23,366 nucleotides of DNA from Candidatus Poribacteria bacterium (lineage in GTDB: Bacteria > Poribacteria > WGA-4E > WGA-3G): the NCBI GenBank assembly GCA_028824575.1, contig JAPPDN010000347.1:1-23366 (forward strand), written 5' to 3'. The notes beneath the pieces were generated by a model. It saw only the letters and a program-made list of their open reading frames with translations. It had not been told where the DNA came from and made no database searches. Shown here one piece after another: positions 7,341 through 14,868 of the stretch. Made by a program: the position numbers and the translations under genes. The number at the start of each line of letters is the position of its first letter. The stretch's first letter is position 1.

Positions 7341-7396
7341 CTTACAAGCCAAAACTTATGAATTACAGAAATGGTGCTACTTGCAAGCCAAACTTA
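7341..7396. repeat. Pair of direct repeats upstream of the YtxH gene
   Basis: CTTACAAGCCAAAACTTA (7341-7358) and CTTGCAAGCCAAACTTA (7380-7396) are near-identical, 39 bases apart. Read on the minus strand each begins TAAGTTT and contains TTGGCTTG. The words ACATCAAGA and AGCACC also occur twice in this gap (7300-7535). I see no gene in it. Confidence 0.5.
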
Positions 7397-7535
7397 GTGT
7401 TAAAGTTTACGAAAACCAGCGTTAAAAGTTTCAATTCTCACATTTATCTCTTGATGTAATTTAAAAATGCGGTGCTATCATGATTAAACGTTTTAATGCC
7501 TCATAAGGTTAACACTCAGGCTTTGTTTGATTCAT

Positions 7536-8093
7536 TTACTCGTTAGGCGCGTCGGATGTCGGTGTATCTTCTTCTGAATCACGGGACTGTCCGGCGGCGA
7601 AACTATCCCAGCCCGCTTTAATACCTTGCCACAAACTTACAATATCAGCCAGTGAGACCGCTATCTGGTTACGGAAAAACGTCGCTTGTTCAATCGTCTG
7701 ACCAGAAAAACCACTCACTTTCTGAACCAATTCTTCGAGTTGTTGGATGCTTTGATTCAAAGCACTACTCATTTCTTGGATATTATGCACAGTCGGTTGA
7801 ATTTCTGACTCGCTGATCCCTTGTAAGGAAGCTGTCAATCCGTTTAGGTTTTGTAGCAGCTGGGGCAGCTCCTCGTTTACCTCTTTCACAGTCTTATCCA
7901 CATCAGTGATCAATTCACCGATTTCTTGGTTGACCATGTTTTCTACGGAGTTCAACGTGTTTCGGATGCTATTCAGCGAATTGCGGAGACTACCGACTGC
8001 CGCGCAGAGATACCCCGCAAGTGCTGTGAGCGCAAGTAACGAAACACCGAGGCTAAATTTCCAGAAAATTGAACCAATAAGGTTCCAATCCAT
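7536..8093 (-). CDS. DUF948-like (YtxG-like) membrane protein
   Basis: A 185-residue protein. It has an N-terminal transmembrane helix at about 8-33 (FWKFSLGVSLLALTALAGYL), then a long amphipathic helix with regularly spaced Leu/Val/Ile and many Asn, Gln and Glu (SLRNSLNSIRNTLNSVENMV...), and an acidic C-terminus (EEDTPTSDAPNE). This matches DUF948 proteins, which tether a coiled coil to the membrane. I placed the start at 8093 (MDWNLIG) because AAGGAGG at 8098-8104 precedes it at a good distance; a frame extension to 8111 (MCKGGI) would translate the ribosome binding site itself. The gene follows alaS by 90 bases and precedes the YtxH gene. Function is unknown; envelope stress or structural support is a guess from the family. 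Confidence 0.75.
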   Translation of the reverse strand: MDWNLIGSIFWKFSLGVSLLALTALAGYLCAAVGSLRNSLNSIRNTLNSVENMVNQEIGELITDVDKTVKEVNEELPQLLQNLNGLTASLQGISESEIQPTVHNIQEMSSALNQSIQQLEELVQKVSGFSGQTIEQATFFRNQIAVSLADIVSLWQGIKAGWDSFAAGQSRDSEEDTPTSDAPNE

Positions 8094-8183
8094 AATTCCT
8101 CCTTTACACATTCGCTTTAGAGACTGTTTTGTGGTGAATAACCCTTCAAGCGCGTTTATACTAAAAAGCCACAGCCTACAGAC

Positions 8184-10841
8184 TTAAGTTTGAAGTTGTT
8201 TTTTTACGATTTCACCCGCTGCATCAATTGCCGCGTTCACTTTGTCCGGGTTTTTACCGCCACCTTGCGCGAGTTCAGGGCGGCCACCACCGCGACCGTC
8301 TGCTAACTGTGTTAATTCAGAGATAATTTTGCCTGCCTGCAAACCACGATGCTTTACCAAGTCTGGGGTTACGCCGACCACAAAAGCGACCTCATTTCCA
8401 GCCACAGCCGCAAGGGCGACAACGCCGGATTCTAAGCGGTTTTTCAGCTCATCAACGAGCCGCCGCAACCCGTCTCTATCTGTGTCCGCAACACACGAAG
8501 CGACAACCCGTACATCTTCTACAAGTGTCGCGTCTTTGACTAAAGCATCAACGTTTCCAAGCGCGTGTTGGCTCTTGAGTTCCTGAAGCTGCTGTTCCAA
8601 TTCGCGTTGTTCTTGCAATAGCCGTTCAATCCGTTCAAGCAAATCCGTTTTCGGTGCTTTTAACAGACTCGCCGCGTTAGAAAGCAGCGCAGTCTCTTCT
8701 TGAATATTAACCGCCGCTGCACTTCCCGTCAGTGCCTCAACGCGCCGGACCCCGGCGGCGATGCTGCTTTCACTCATAAGTTTTACGAAACCGAGTTCGC
8801 CAGTTGCACCGACATGCGTGCCACCACAGAGTTCAACGCTATAGTCTCCAGCTTGCACGACGCGAACAATATCTCCATACTTATCCCCGAAGAAGGCTAA
8901 CGCCCCTTTCGCTTTCGCGTCATCCAGTGGCATTTCATTAATAGAGAGTGCATCATTCCCGCGGATTTTAGCGTTCACATATTCCTCGATGTCGCGCAGC
9001 TGCTCCGCTGAAACAGATTCGTAGTGTGAAAAGTCAAATCGGAGTCTACCGGCTTCAACGAGTGAACCTGCCTGCCCGACATGTGTTCCGAGTATTTGCC
9101 GTAATCCGCTGTGTAGGAGATGTGTTGCGGTGTGGCTCACTGCAACGGCACTTCGGTGTTCGGTATCAATTTTTGCCTGCACAGCGGTATAAGGTGTAAT
9201 TTCACCTGAAAGCACCTTACATTTATGGACAACCAGATCCGCAGAAGGTCTAAGTGTGTCTTGCACAGCCAATTGCGCGTTTTGGCTCTCAATTGTACCG
9301 ACATCGCCGACTTGGCCACCAGACTCGCCGTAGAAAGGCGTGCGGTTCAACAGCACAAACACCTCGTTGCCCGCTTGTGCACTACCTATCGATTCCGCGT
9401 CGGCAATTAAAGCGACAATCTCTGCGTCAATGTGGTCTTGCGTGTAACCGACAAATTCCGTTTCACCGTGCTCTTTAAGGACTTCTGCATAGATAGAAAT
9501 CTCTTCGTCTTTAGTACCGCCTCTCGCCTCCCATACTGCCCGTCCACGCGCCCGTTGCTCCTCCATGCTATCGGCAAAGCCGGCATCGTCTACAGTAAAC
9601 CCGCGTTCACGGGCGAGCATCTGGGTCAAATCGAGTGGGAAACCGAACGTATCGTGCAACTCAAAGGCACGCTTGCCATCAAGTTCGGTGTTGTTTTCCG
9701 TTGTGAGTGCATCAAACGATTGATCAAGGAGTTCTAAGCCGCGTTCAATTGTCTGATGAAAGCGATTTTCTTCACCCTGAATCGTCCGGGTAATAAATTC
9801 ACGCCGTGGTAGAACATCAGGAAACACATCGCCGAGCAATTCGACAACGTTATCAACGAGTCGGTAGATAAAGGCTGCGTCCATCTCTAATTTTTTGCCG
9901 TAAAGCACGGCACGTCGTAAAATTCGGCGGATGACGTAACCGCGTCCCTCGTTAGAGGGCATCACACCGTCCCCGATTGCGAACGTCAGACACCGAATAT
10001 GATCCGCGATAACTCGATGCGGTAAGCCACGTTCATCATCAAAATAGGCAGTGTCTGTCATATCAGCAATAGTTGACAACAGCGGTGTAAAGAGGTCCGT
10101 CTTGTAGTTTGAATCGACACCTTGCAATATGGAGGTAATCCGCTCAAAGCCCATGCCTGTATCTACGTGGGTCGCAGGCAGCGGTTCAAGCGCACCGCTT
10201 TCGTTCCGATTGTATTGAATAAACACCAGATTCCAGATTTCTCGGAACCGATCGCTGATGTTCGGACCGGTGTTCGGGTCATTCGCGGTTTCAGGATAGG
10301 CTTCAACACCCATATCAACAAAAAGTTCGCTGCAGGGTCCGCAAGGACCCGTCTCTCCCATTTCCCAGAAATTGTCCTTATCGCAGCGACGGATACGCGA
10401 GAGCGGGATGTCTGTCTCTTGGAGCCAAAGTTTCTCTGCTTCGTCATCTTCAAAATAGACTGTTGCCCAGAGAAGTTCCTTTGGAATCTGCCAGAGTTCG
10501 GTTACCAATTCCCATGCAAAGGCGATCGCTTCCTGTTTATAATAATCGCCAAATGACCAGTTTCCTAACATCTCAAAGAAGGTATGATGGCTTGGCGAAT
10601 AACCGACCTCTTCAAGATCGTTATGTTTACCGCTGACACGTAAACATTTTTGCGTATCCACAGCACGCGTGTACTCCCGCTGCCCGATACCGAGAAACAC
10701 ATCTTTGAACTGGTTCATACCGGCGTTGGTAAACAACAGCGTCGGATCATCTGCTGGTATCAAGGATGCACTCGGAACGATCGCGTGTCCGTGTTTACGG
10801 AAGTATTCTAAGAAACTATCTCTGATTTCATCTGATGTCAT
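8184..10841 (-). CDS. alaS: Alanine--tRNA ligase
   Basis: A full-length class II synthetase of 885 residues that charges tRNA-Ala. It starts with MTSDEIRDSFLEYFRKHGH and contains the class II motif region LLFTNAGMNQFKDVFLG, TGPCGPCSELF near 160, and RGYVIRRILRRA. The editing domain has the zinc ligands HTATHLLH (His570, His574) and CGGTH (Cys672, His676). The C-terminal C-Ala domain ends with GGGRPELAQGGGK. All expected parts are present and the length is normal. I chose ATG 10841 because AGGAGA lies at 10852-10857 and the upstream alternative, ATG 10874, falls inside the promoter's -10 box. recX lies directly upstream on the same strand, the order known from Escherichia coli (recA-recX-alaS). 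A palindrome sits inside the promoter. Confidence 0.97.
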   Translation of the reverse strand: MTSDEIRDSFLEYFRKHGHAIVPSASLIPADDPTLLFTNAGMNQFKDVFLGIGQREYTRAVDTQKCLRVSGKHNDLEEVGYSPSHHTFFEMLGNWSFGDYYKQEAIAFAWELVTELWQIPKELLWATVYFEDDEAEKLWLQETDIPLSRIRRCDKDNFWEMGETGPCGPCSELFVDMGVEAYPETANDPNTGPNISDRFREIWNLVFIQYNRNESGALEPLPATHVDTGMGFERITSILQGVDSNYKTDLFTPLLSTIADMTDTAYFDDERGLPHRVIADHIRCLTFAIGDGVMPSNEGRGYVIRRILRRAVLYGKKLEMDAAFIYRLVDNVVELLGDVFPDVLPRREFITRTIQGEENRFHQTIERGLELLDQSFDALTTENNTELDGKRAFELHDTFGFPLDLTQMLARERGFTVDDAGFADSMEEQRARGRAVWEARGGTKDEEISIYAEVLKEHGETEFVGYTQDHIDAEIVALIADAESIGSAQAGNEVFVLLNRTPFYGESGGQVGDVGTIESQNAQLAVQDTLRPSADLVVHKCKVLSGEITPYTAVQAKIDTEHRSAVAVSHTATHLLHSGLRQILGTHVGQAGSLVEAGRLRFDFSHYESVSAEQLRDIEEYVNAKIRGNDALSINEMPLDDAKAKGALAFFGDKYGDIVRVVQAGDYSVELCGGTHVGATGELGFVKLMSESSIAAGVRRVEALTGSAAAVNIQEETALLSNAASLLKAPKTDLLERIERLLQEQRELEQQLQELKSQHALGNVDALVKDATLVEDVRVVASCVADTDRDGLRRLVDELKNRLESGVVALAAVAGNEVAFVVGVTPDLVKHRGLQAGKIISELTQLADGRGGGRPELAQGGGKNPDKVNAAIDAAGEIVKKQLQT

Positions 10842-10872
10842 GTGTGAATTTTCTCCTATCACTCCTATTCTC

Positions 10873-10902
10873 ATTATAATCTATATCTTATAGATAAATC
10901 AA
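10873..10902 (-). promoter_or_regulatory. alaS promoter with an inverted repeat filling the spacer
   Basis: On the minus strand TTGATT (10897-10902) and TATAAT (10873-10878) are 18 bases apart. The spacer consists almost exactly of ATCTATA-tct-TATAGAT (10879-10895), a perfect 7+7 inverted repeat. Transcription would start near 10866, giving a leader of about 25 nt. The placement is that of an operator; the binding protein is unknown. Confidence 0.6.
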
Positions 10903-10956
10903 GATAAAACAGATACAAAAATCGATTGTGTAGCTTGTGTATGATGTGCTAAAAGG

Positions 10957-11637
10957 TTAAAAGATCTCCTCAAGTACCTGCCGAACAATGTCAGAACCGA
11001 ACCCGCGCCGCGCCAAGAATCCGTGAAGTCGTCGCTTAGCGACATGGGGCGGCAGCCGTTTATACTGTTTGGCTCGTTTTTGGGCGATTTCAAGTGCGAC
11101 TTTTGTCTCGTCTTCAACCTCTACCGTTGCTATGACCTGTTCCGCTGTTTCTTTGTCTATACCTTTGTCAACCAATTCGTGCTTGAGCAGCGTTTTCCCT
11201 CGCGGATTTGATTTTTGTCTGCGGACTATCCAATTCTCTGCGTACTTCCGGTCGCGAATATGCCCTGAACGAATCAATTCCGCAATAGATGTTTCAATCG
11301 CGGTTGCCGAAAAACTTTCTCGTTCGAGGTGCCGTTCTATTTCACTTTTGGTATATATTTTCGGCTTAAGTGTGGGGCGTGGGGCTTCCGGTTCGTCCGC
11401 TGTGGCATTATCTTTCGCTTCACGGAGCAGCCTTAGCGCATGGTTCTTCGCGCGCATCACTTCATCCGCTGCAATTATCTTTTCGATGGCTTCGGGTTCA
11501 ATCTCTAAACCGATACGCAGCCCAAATTTTTCAATTAAGGCTGCATGAATCACAAGAAACGGAGCACCGTTGAGAAAGAGTTGTTGATGTGAGGGTAATT
11601 CAGGTGATGCCTGAATATCAGTAATTTTTTGTTTCAT
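10957..11637 (-). CDS. recX: Regulatory protein RecX
   Basis: A 226-residue RecX-family protein that would bind RecA filaments and modulate recombination and the SOS response. The C-terminal two thirds show the RecX three-helix repeats: YTKSEIERHLERESFS, IAELIRSGHIRDRKYAENWI, SNPRGKTLLKHELVDKGI, and RLHGFLARRGFGSDIVRQVL at the end. The N-terminal about 90 residues (EKFGLRIGLEIEPEAIEKI, then MRAKNHALRLL) match the usual leader portion. Start MKQKITD at 11637 has only a weak GAGAG upstream. An alternative ATG at 11670 would read through a copy of the TGACGGCTGA-type repeat, so I prefer the shorter form. recA is not in the window: the gene upstream is a ThuA-like gene, so the canonical recA-recX link is broken here. 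alaS follows after 115 bases. Confidence 0.88.
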   Translation of the reverse strand: MKQKITDIQASPELPSHQQLFLNGAPFLVIHAALIEKFGLRIGLEIEPEAIEKIIAADEVMRAKNHALRLLREAKDNATADEPEAPRPTLKPKIYTKSEIERHLERESFSATAIETSIAELIRSGHIRDRKYAENWIVRRQKSNPRGKTLLKHELVDKGIDKETAEQVIATVEVEDETKVALEIAQKRAKQYKRLPPHVAKRRLHGFLARRGFGSDIVRQVLEEIF

Positions 11638-11645
11638 AATGGCTC

Positions 11646-11798
11646 TCGGCTTTCGGAGACTATCAGCCATCAGCGGTCAGAAATCTGAGTCAACACCGAA
11701 TGCATATATGGCGTTCAGCAGGTAGACTGTGGCAGTTAACATTTCTGCTACTGCCACAGGTTCCCTCTTTGCCGAAAGCCGACTGTTGACGGCTATTC
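11646..11798. repeat. Repeat-rich recX/thuA intergenic region
   Basis: TCGGCTTTCGG (11646-11656) and CCGAAAGCCGA (11772-11782) are perfect inverted repeats. Next to the first is a minus-strand copy of the TGACGGCTGA-type repeat (11658-11680, close match to 5358-5384). Next to the second is a degenerate copy (GACTGTTGACGGCT, 11781-11794). Between them lies the hairpin at 11727-11759. The region looks like a small non-coding repeat element. Confidence 0.5.
11727..11759. repeat. Strong hairpin CTGTGGCAGT...ACTGCCACAG
   Basis: A perfect 10-base inverted repeat with a 13-base loop. On the minus strand it lies 42-74 bases past the thuA-like stop. There is no T-run after it on either strand, so a rho-independent terminator is not supported; an RNA stem or part of a repeat element is possible. 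Confidence 0.6.
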
Positions 11799-11800
11799 GT

Positions 11801-12433
11801 CTATTCACCGCCGTTGCTGCCGGCCCAGAGGGCACCGCGCGCTAACAGCGTCCCAAACATCTCATGCTGACATGCTGAGGCATCGTGACCGAGTGCAAGG
11901 TAGAAAACTTTACCTTCACCCCAATTCTTTGTCCATGCCACGGGGGCTGCGGCACCTTTCCACAAGGCTGATGCCAGTATATGATTCCGAGGATCATAAT
12001 CGAGGATGTACTGCTCGTCCGTCACGACGAATTCGTCGAGCCCTTCCGTAATTTCGTGTTCACTATCAACGATGCTAACCTGATAGTCGCGGTAGCGTGG
12101 ATGTGTAACGAAATAGCCACCTACCATTGAACGGTATTCTGGACAGCCGCGAAACGAGTCTGCCGCCGAATGTATACCGACGTATCCCTTACCCGAAGCA
12201 ATATGATTGAGCAAACCGTTCTTCTGCGCGTCCGAAATCTCGCCTATCGTGTAATAGAAAACGATGAGATCGTACGGATCCAAATTCGGTGAAACAAGCG
12301 CGTCAAGGTCTTCTTCGACTCTCGTGATCTCAAATTCATCTCGCTGTGAAAGCACATTCACGATCGCGTCGCTACAACCTTTCCAATCGTGAATTGCGCC
12401 ACCCGCAAAAACAAGTGTGTTGATTTTTCCCAT
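11801..12433 (-). CDS. ThuA-like domain protein
   Basis: A 210-residue protein with the glutamine-amidotransferase-like fold of the ThuA family. Typical segments are INTLVFAGGAIHDWKGC (4-20), DPYDLIVFYYTIGEIS (52-67), GKGYVGIHSAADSF (81-94), and the end WGEGKVFYLALGHD, followed by GTLLARGALWA. ThuA was named for trehalose/maltitol utilisation in Sinorhizobium; most homologues are predicted sugar-catabolic enzymes without known chemistry. It covers a single domain with no signal peptide. ATG 12433 has an excellent AAGGAGG at 12441-12447, seven bases upstream, and a sigma70-like promoter just above. It is probably the first gene of the minus-strand run. Frequent company of Gfo/Idh/MocA genes elsewhere fits the two such genes in this window. 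Confidence 0.85.
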   Translation of the reverse strand: MGKINTLVFAGGAIHDWKGCSDAIVNVLSQRDEFEITRVEEDLDALVSPNLDPYDLIVFYYTIGEISDAQKNGLLNHIASGKGYVGIHSAADSFRGCPEYRSMVGGYFVTHPRYRDYQVSIVDSEHEITEGLDEFVVTDEQYILDYDPRNHILASALWKGAAAPVAWTKNWGEGKVFYLALGHDASACQHEMFGTLLARGALWAGSNGGE

Positions 12434-12462
12434 GAGTTAGCCTCCTTGCTAAATGATATGCT

Positions 12463-12492
12463 ATTATAGCACACCTGCAAAAATGCAGGCAA
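12463..12492 (-). promoter_or_regulatory. thuA-like gene promoter with internal inverted repeat
   Basis: On the minus strand TTGCCT (12487-12492) and TATAAT (12463-12468) are 18 bases apart. CCTGCA-aaaa-TGCAGG (12474-12489), a perfect 6+6 inverted repeat, occupies the upstream half of the spacer and overlaps the -35 box. It could be an operator for a sugar-responsive repressor (inference). On the plus strand the stem is followed by a T-run at 12495-12501, but no plus-strand gene precedes it. Confidence 0.55.
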
Positions 12493-12574
12493 ACTTTTTT
12501 TGGCATTAACAGCATCACTCAGTTCCACCATAGTTCCGATTCCTTGTAGGAGCGATTCCACTAACTGCCGACTG

Positions 12575-12593
12575 CTGACGGCTGACTGCCTCT
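12575..12593 (+). repeat. TGACGGCTGA-type intergenic repeat, copy upstream of the WD40 gene
   Basis: CTGACGGCTGACTGCCTCT, the same as 5359-5384 minus one seven-base unit. Preceded by related words (CTAACTGCCGACTG, 12561-12574). It ends five bases before the -35 box of the next promoter. Confidence 0.65.
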
Positions 12594-12598
12594 CTAAT

Positions 12599-12627
12599 TT
12601 GCACCATAAGAGGTCTTGTGATATAAT
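12599..12627 (+). promoter_or_regulatory. Sigma70-like promoter for the WD40-peptidase genes
   Basis: TTGCAC (12599-12604) and a perfect TATAAT (12622-12627) with a 17-base spacer. Transcription would start near 12634, about 45 nt before the start codon. Confidence 0.7.
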
Positions 12628-12678
12628 GAAAGGAATGTTAGAAACACCCACTGCCTCGGTATCTCTAAAGGAATTAAA

Positions 12679-14748
12679 ATGGAACGAAGAAGCATTTTAT
12701 CTCGATCCCTTATCGTAGTTGCTGTACTCATCGGCATATTTGTTCTACTTTCATTGCGCCGGTGGAACATCGATCACCCGCGACTGACACCGCGTACAGT
12801 TGAAATCCCAAACGCAATTCGTCAGAAATTCGCAGTCCCACCACACAAACCTGAGCTGCTCGCGATGGCAGAGCACGGTGGTTCTATTGACGCTGTCGCA
12901 TTTTCGCCTGTAGATGCCTCACTTGTTGCCAGTTCATCTGTGGTTGATCATACAGCACGCACAATAAAGTTGTGGAATTTAAACGGGACGAGCGAACCTG
13001 TGGAAGTACTCGGTGGCTATGCTTTCGCTTTTTCTCCGGATGGCGGATCCCTTGCTATTGCAAGTGGGGCGAGGGCGAGTCGGTTGTGGCATATAGATGC
13101 GAAGAAATCTATCAGTAACTTTGGTTCAGGTGCTTATGAAATCGCCTTTTCGCCAGATGGACGATGGATTGCAAATGGTAATATCGGGGTGAAGTTGTGG
13201 GACGCTCGTACGCCGAGAGCGGTAACAGCAGGTGTTGTCTTGTCAAGTGGAGGCTCTGTGGAGAAACTCGTCTTTTCACCAGATGGCAAGTTATTAGCCA
13301 TCGAGAAACGAGTCGGTGGCGACGTGACTATTTGGGATATCGAGCGTAAACAGGCTATCAAAACACTAAAGCAAGAGGCAAGGTGGACGCAGGCTCTCAA
13401 GTTTTCGCCAGACATGGAGAATCTATTGCTTGCCGTGGCGGACAATAATGGAAACATTGAACTATACGCCTTGCCGGACTGGCACCTCCATGCCACAATT
13501 ACGACAGCACCGGTCCATGATCTTGCCTTTACACCTAATGGAAAGATACTTGTCAGTGGCGGTATTGGAGATGTAGAGTTTTGGGGTTTGGAGAGCGGTG
13601 AGCCTATCGCCGCTATAGAAGATGCCTCCAGTTGGGTTAATTCTGTTGCCTTCTCGGCAGATGGAACCGCATTGGCAAGTGGTTGGAGTGATGGAGTCTT
13701 GCGCGTCTGGAATACTTCGCAGTATCTGAACCCACAGGCATTAGTTTCTCCAGATATAGTGCGGTTAATCTATTTTCTACCGAGTGACCGCGCCGCTCAG
13801 CCGGATATCACCGAGAAATTAGACAAGTTGATAAAAGAGATCCAGCAGTTTTACGCCGACCAGATGGCGCACTACGGATTCGGGAGAAAAACCTTTACTT
13901 TTGAGAAAAATGAGGACGGTAGCGCGAAAGTGTATCTTGTGGAAGGTCAGTACACTGATAAATACTACCTTAAGGGAACCTCTGGAAAAATCAGGAAAGA
14001 AATTAATGAGAAATTTGATGCGTCAAAAGATGTCCATCTTATTGCTGTGGATATCAGTAGTGAAAGAATTAACCTGCAGCGTGAAGGTGTAATCGCCGTA
14101 GGTGGTCTCACACCCGTTGGACTCGACTATAAAAAAGGCTTATGGGGCGCACGAGCAGGCGGTGCTATTGTGCCAGCGTCCGGCGATGATGGGTTCAATT
14201 GGGAAACGATTGCCCATGAACTCGGACACGCCTTTGGGTTAAAACACGATTTTCGGGATGCCAGCTACCTGATGTCCTACGGTCAAGCCCAAAAGCGGTT
14301 GTCCGAAGGCAGTGCCGAATGGTTGGATAAAAGCCGTTACTTTAATCCCGGTCAACCGTTTTTTAATCAACCCACGGCAATTGAAATTGTGGCTTCTTCA
14401 GTCAATCCGTCTAAGTCTAAGGTTCTCCGGTTTCATCTCAAAGATGTTGATGGTCTCCATCAAGCAATGTTGCTAATCCCTCCGACTGCGGATACGCCAC
14501 CGCCAGGGTACCAGTGGGACAAAAACCCAGAAGACAATAAGAGAAGTTGGAAAAGGCAGCAGAGAGGAAAATCCTTTGTGCTACATGATTATTGGTTTCT
14601 GGATGCCCAGAAAGAGGTTACTGTTGAGTTTAACCTACCAGAGCCGAGAAAGAACCGTCTTGAACTTCGGATTATTGATGTACACGGCAACATCACCTAT
14701 CGAACATTTGATCTCAGTGAAGATATGGCAAGTTTGGTAAAAGAGTAA
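12679..14748 (+). CDS. Membrane-anchored WD40-propeller metzincin-like metallopeptidase, first paralogue
   Basis: A 689-residue fusion. A single transmembrane helix near 9-27 follows MERRSILSR, so the bulk should face the periplasm or exterior. Residues about 65-350 hold seven WD40-type blades, each with FSPDG/FSPVD/FSADG-like turns and ending in LWN, LWD, IWD or VWN. A linker (DIVRLIYFLPSDR..., QFYADQM, GRKTFTFE) leads to a zinc peptidase site HELGHAFGLKHD at 513-524: His513, His517 and His523 as ligands and Glu514 as base. A Met-turn-like YLMSYG follows at 530-535. The HExxHxxGxxH plus nearby Met-turn spacing resembles matrixins. The C-terminal about 140 residues look beta-rich (FHLKDVDGLHQAML, LELRIIDVHGNITYRTF). 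Start ATG 12679 follows AAAGGA. Substrate is unknown. A paralogue follows in tandem. Confidence 0.85.
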   Translation: MERRSILSRSLIVVAVLIGIFVLLSLRRWNIDHPRLTPRTVEIPNAIRQKFAVPPHKPELLAMAEHGGSIDAVAFSPVDASLVASSSVVDHTARTIKLWNLNGTSEPVEVLGGYAFAFSPDGGSLAIASGARASRLWHIDAKKSISNFGSGAYEIAFSPDGRWIANGNIGVKLWDARTPRAVTAGVVLSSGGSVEKLVFSPDGKLLAIEKRVGGDVTIWDIERKQAIKTLKQEARWTQALKFSPDMENLLLAVADNNGNIELYALPDWHLHATITTAPVHDLAFTPNGKILVSGGIGDVEFWGLESGEPIAAIEDASSWVNSVAFSADGTALASGWSDGVLRVWNTSQYLNPQALVSPDIVRLIYFLPSDRAAQPDITEKLDKLIKEIQQFYADQMAHYGFGRKTFTFEKNEDGSAKVYLVEGQYTDKYYLKGTSGKIRKEINEKFDASKDVHLIAVDISSERINLQREGVIAVGGLTPVGLDYKKGLWGARAGGAIVPASGDDGFNWETIAHELGHAFGLKHDFRDASYLMSYGQAQKRLSEGSAEWLDKSRYFNPGQPFFNQPTAIEIVASSVNPSKSKVLRFHLKDVDGLHQAMLLIPPTADTPPPGYQWDKNPEDNKRSWKRQQRGKSFVLHDYWFLDAQKEVTVEFNLPEPRKNRLELRIIDVHGNITYRTFDLSEDMASLVKE

Positions 14749-14793
14749 GACTGAAGGGCAATTCAAAACTGTTCTCTTGTTTATGATAAATGG

Positions 14794-14823
14794 TTCACTC
14801 GACGAACGGTCTTGTGATATTAA
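14794..14823 (+). promoter_or_regulatory. Possible weak promoter of the second WD40-peptidase gene
   Basis: TTCACT (14794-14799), 18 bases, TATTAA (14818-14823). The words GGTCTTGTGATAT (14808-14820) also occur upstream of the first paralogue (12612-12624), so this looks like the duplicated, partly decayed promoter region of the same ancestor. Confidence 0.35.
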
Positions 14824-14868
14824 GAAAATCTACTTTCTCAGTGTTTCCGATGCTAAAAAGGAGTTGAA

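Noticed and set aside
7341..7396. Possible CRISPR-like repeats
   Set aside because: Only two imperfect short copies with a single 21-base gap and no cas genes.
8159..8183. Terminator after alaS
   Set aside because: A T-run follows the stop on the minus strand (GGCTGTGGCTTTTT) but no stable stem precedes it.
10122..10556. A 144-codon plus-strand frame
   Set aside because: Lies wholly antisense within alaS and shows no domain; shadow of the synthetase codons.
10842..10874. Upstream ATG for alaS at 10874
   Set aside because: It overlaps the -10 box of the likely promoter and lacks a ribosome binding site; family members begin near MTSDEIRDSFL.
11069..11548. A 159-codon plus-strand frame
   Set aside because: Antisense to recX, low-complexity Ser/Arg/Cys composition typical of a shadow frame.
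12474..12501. Plus-strand intrinsic terminator (stem followed by T-run)
   Set aside because: No plus-strand gene lies upstream; the stem sits in the minus-strand promoter of the ThuA-like gene, which is the better explanation.
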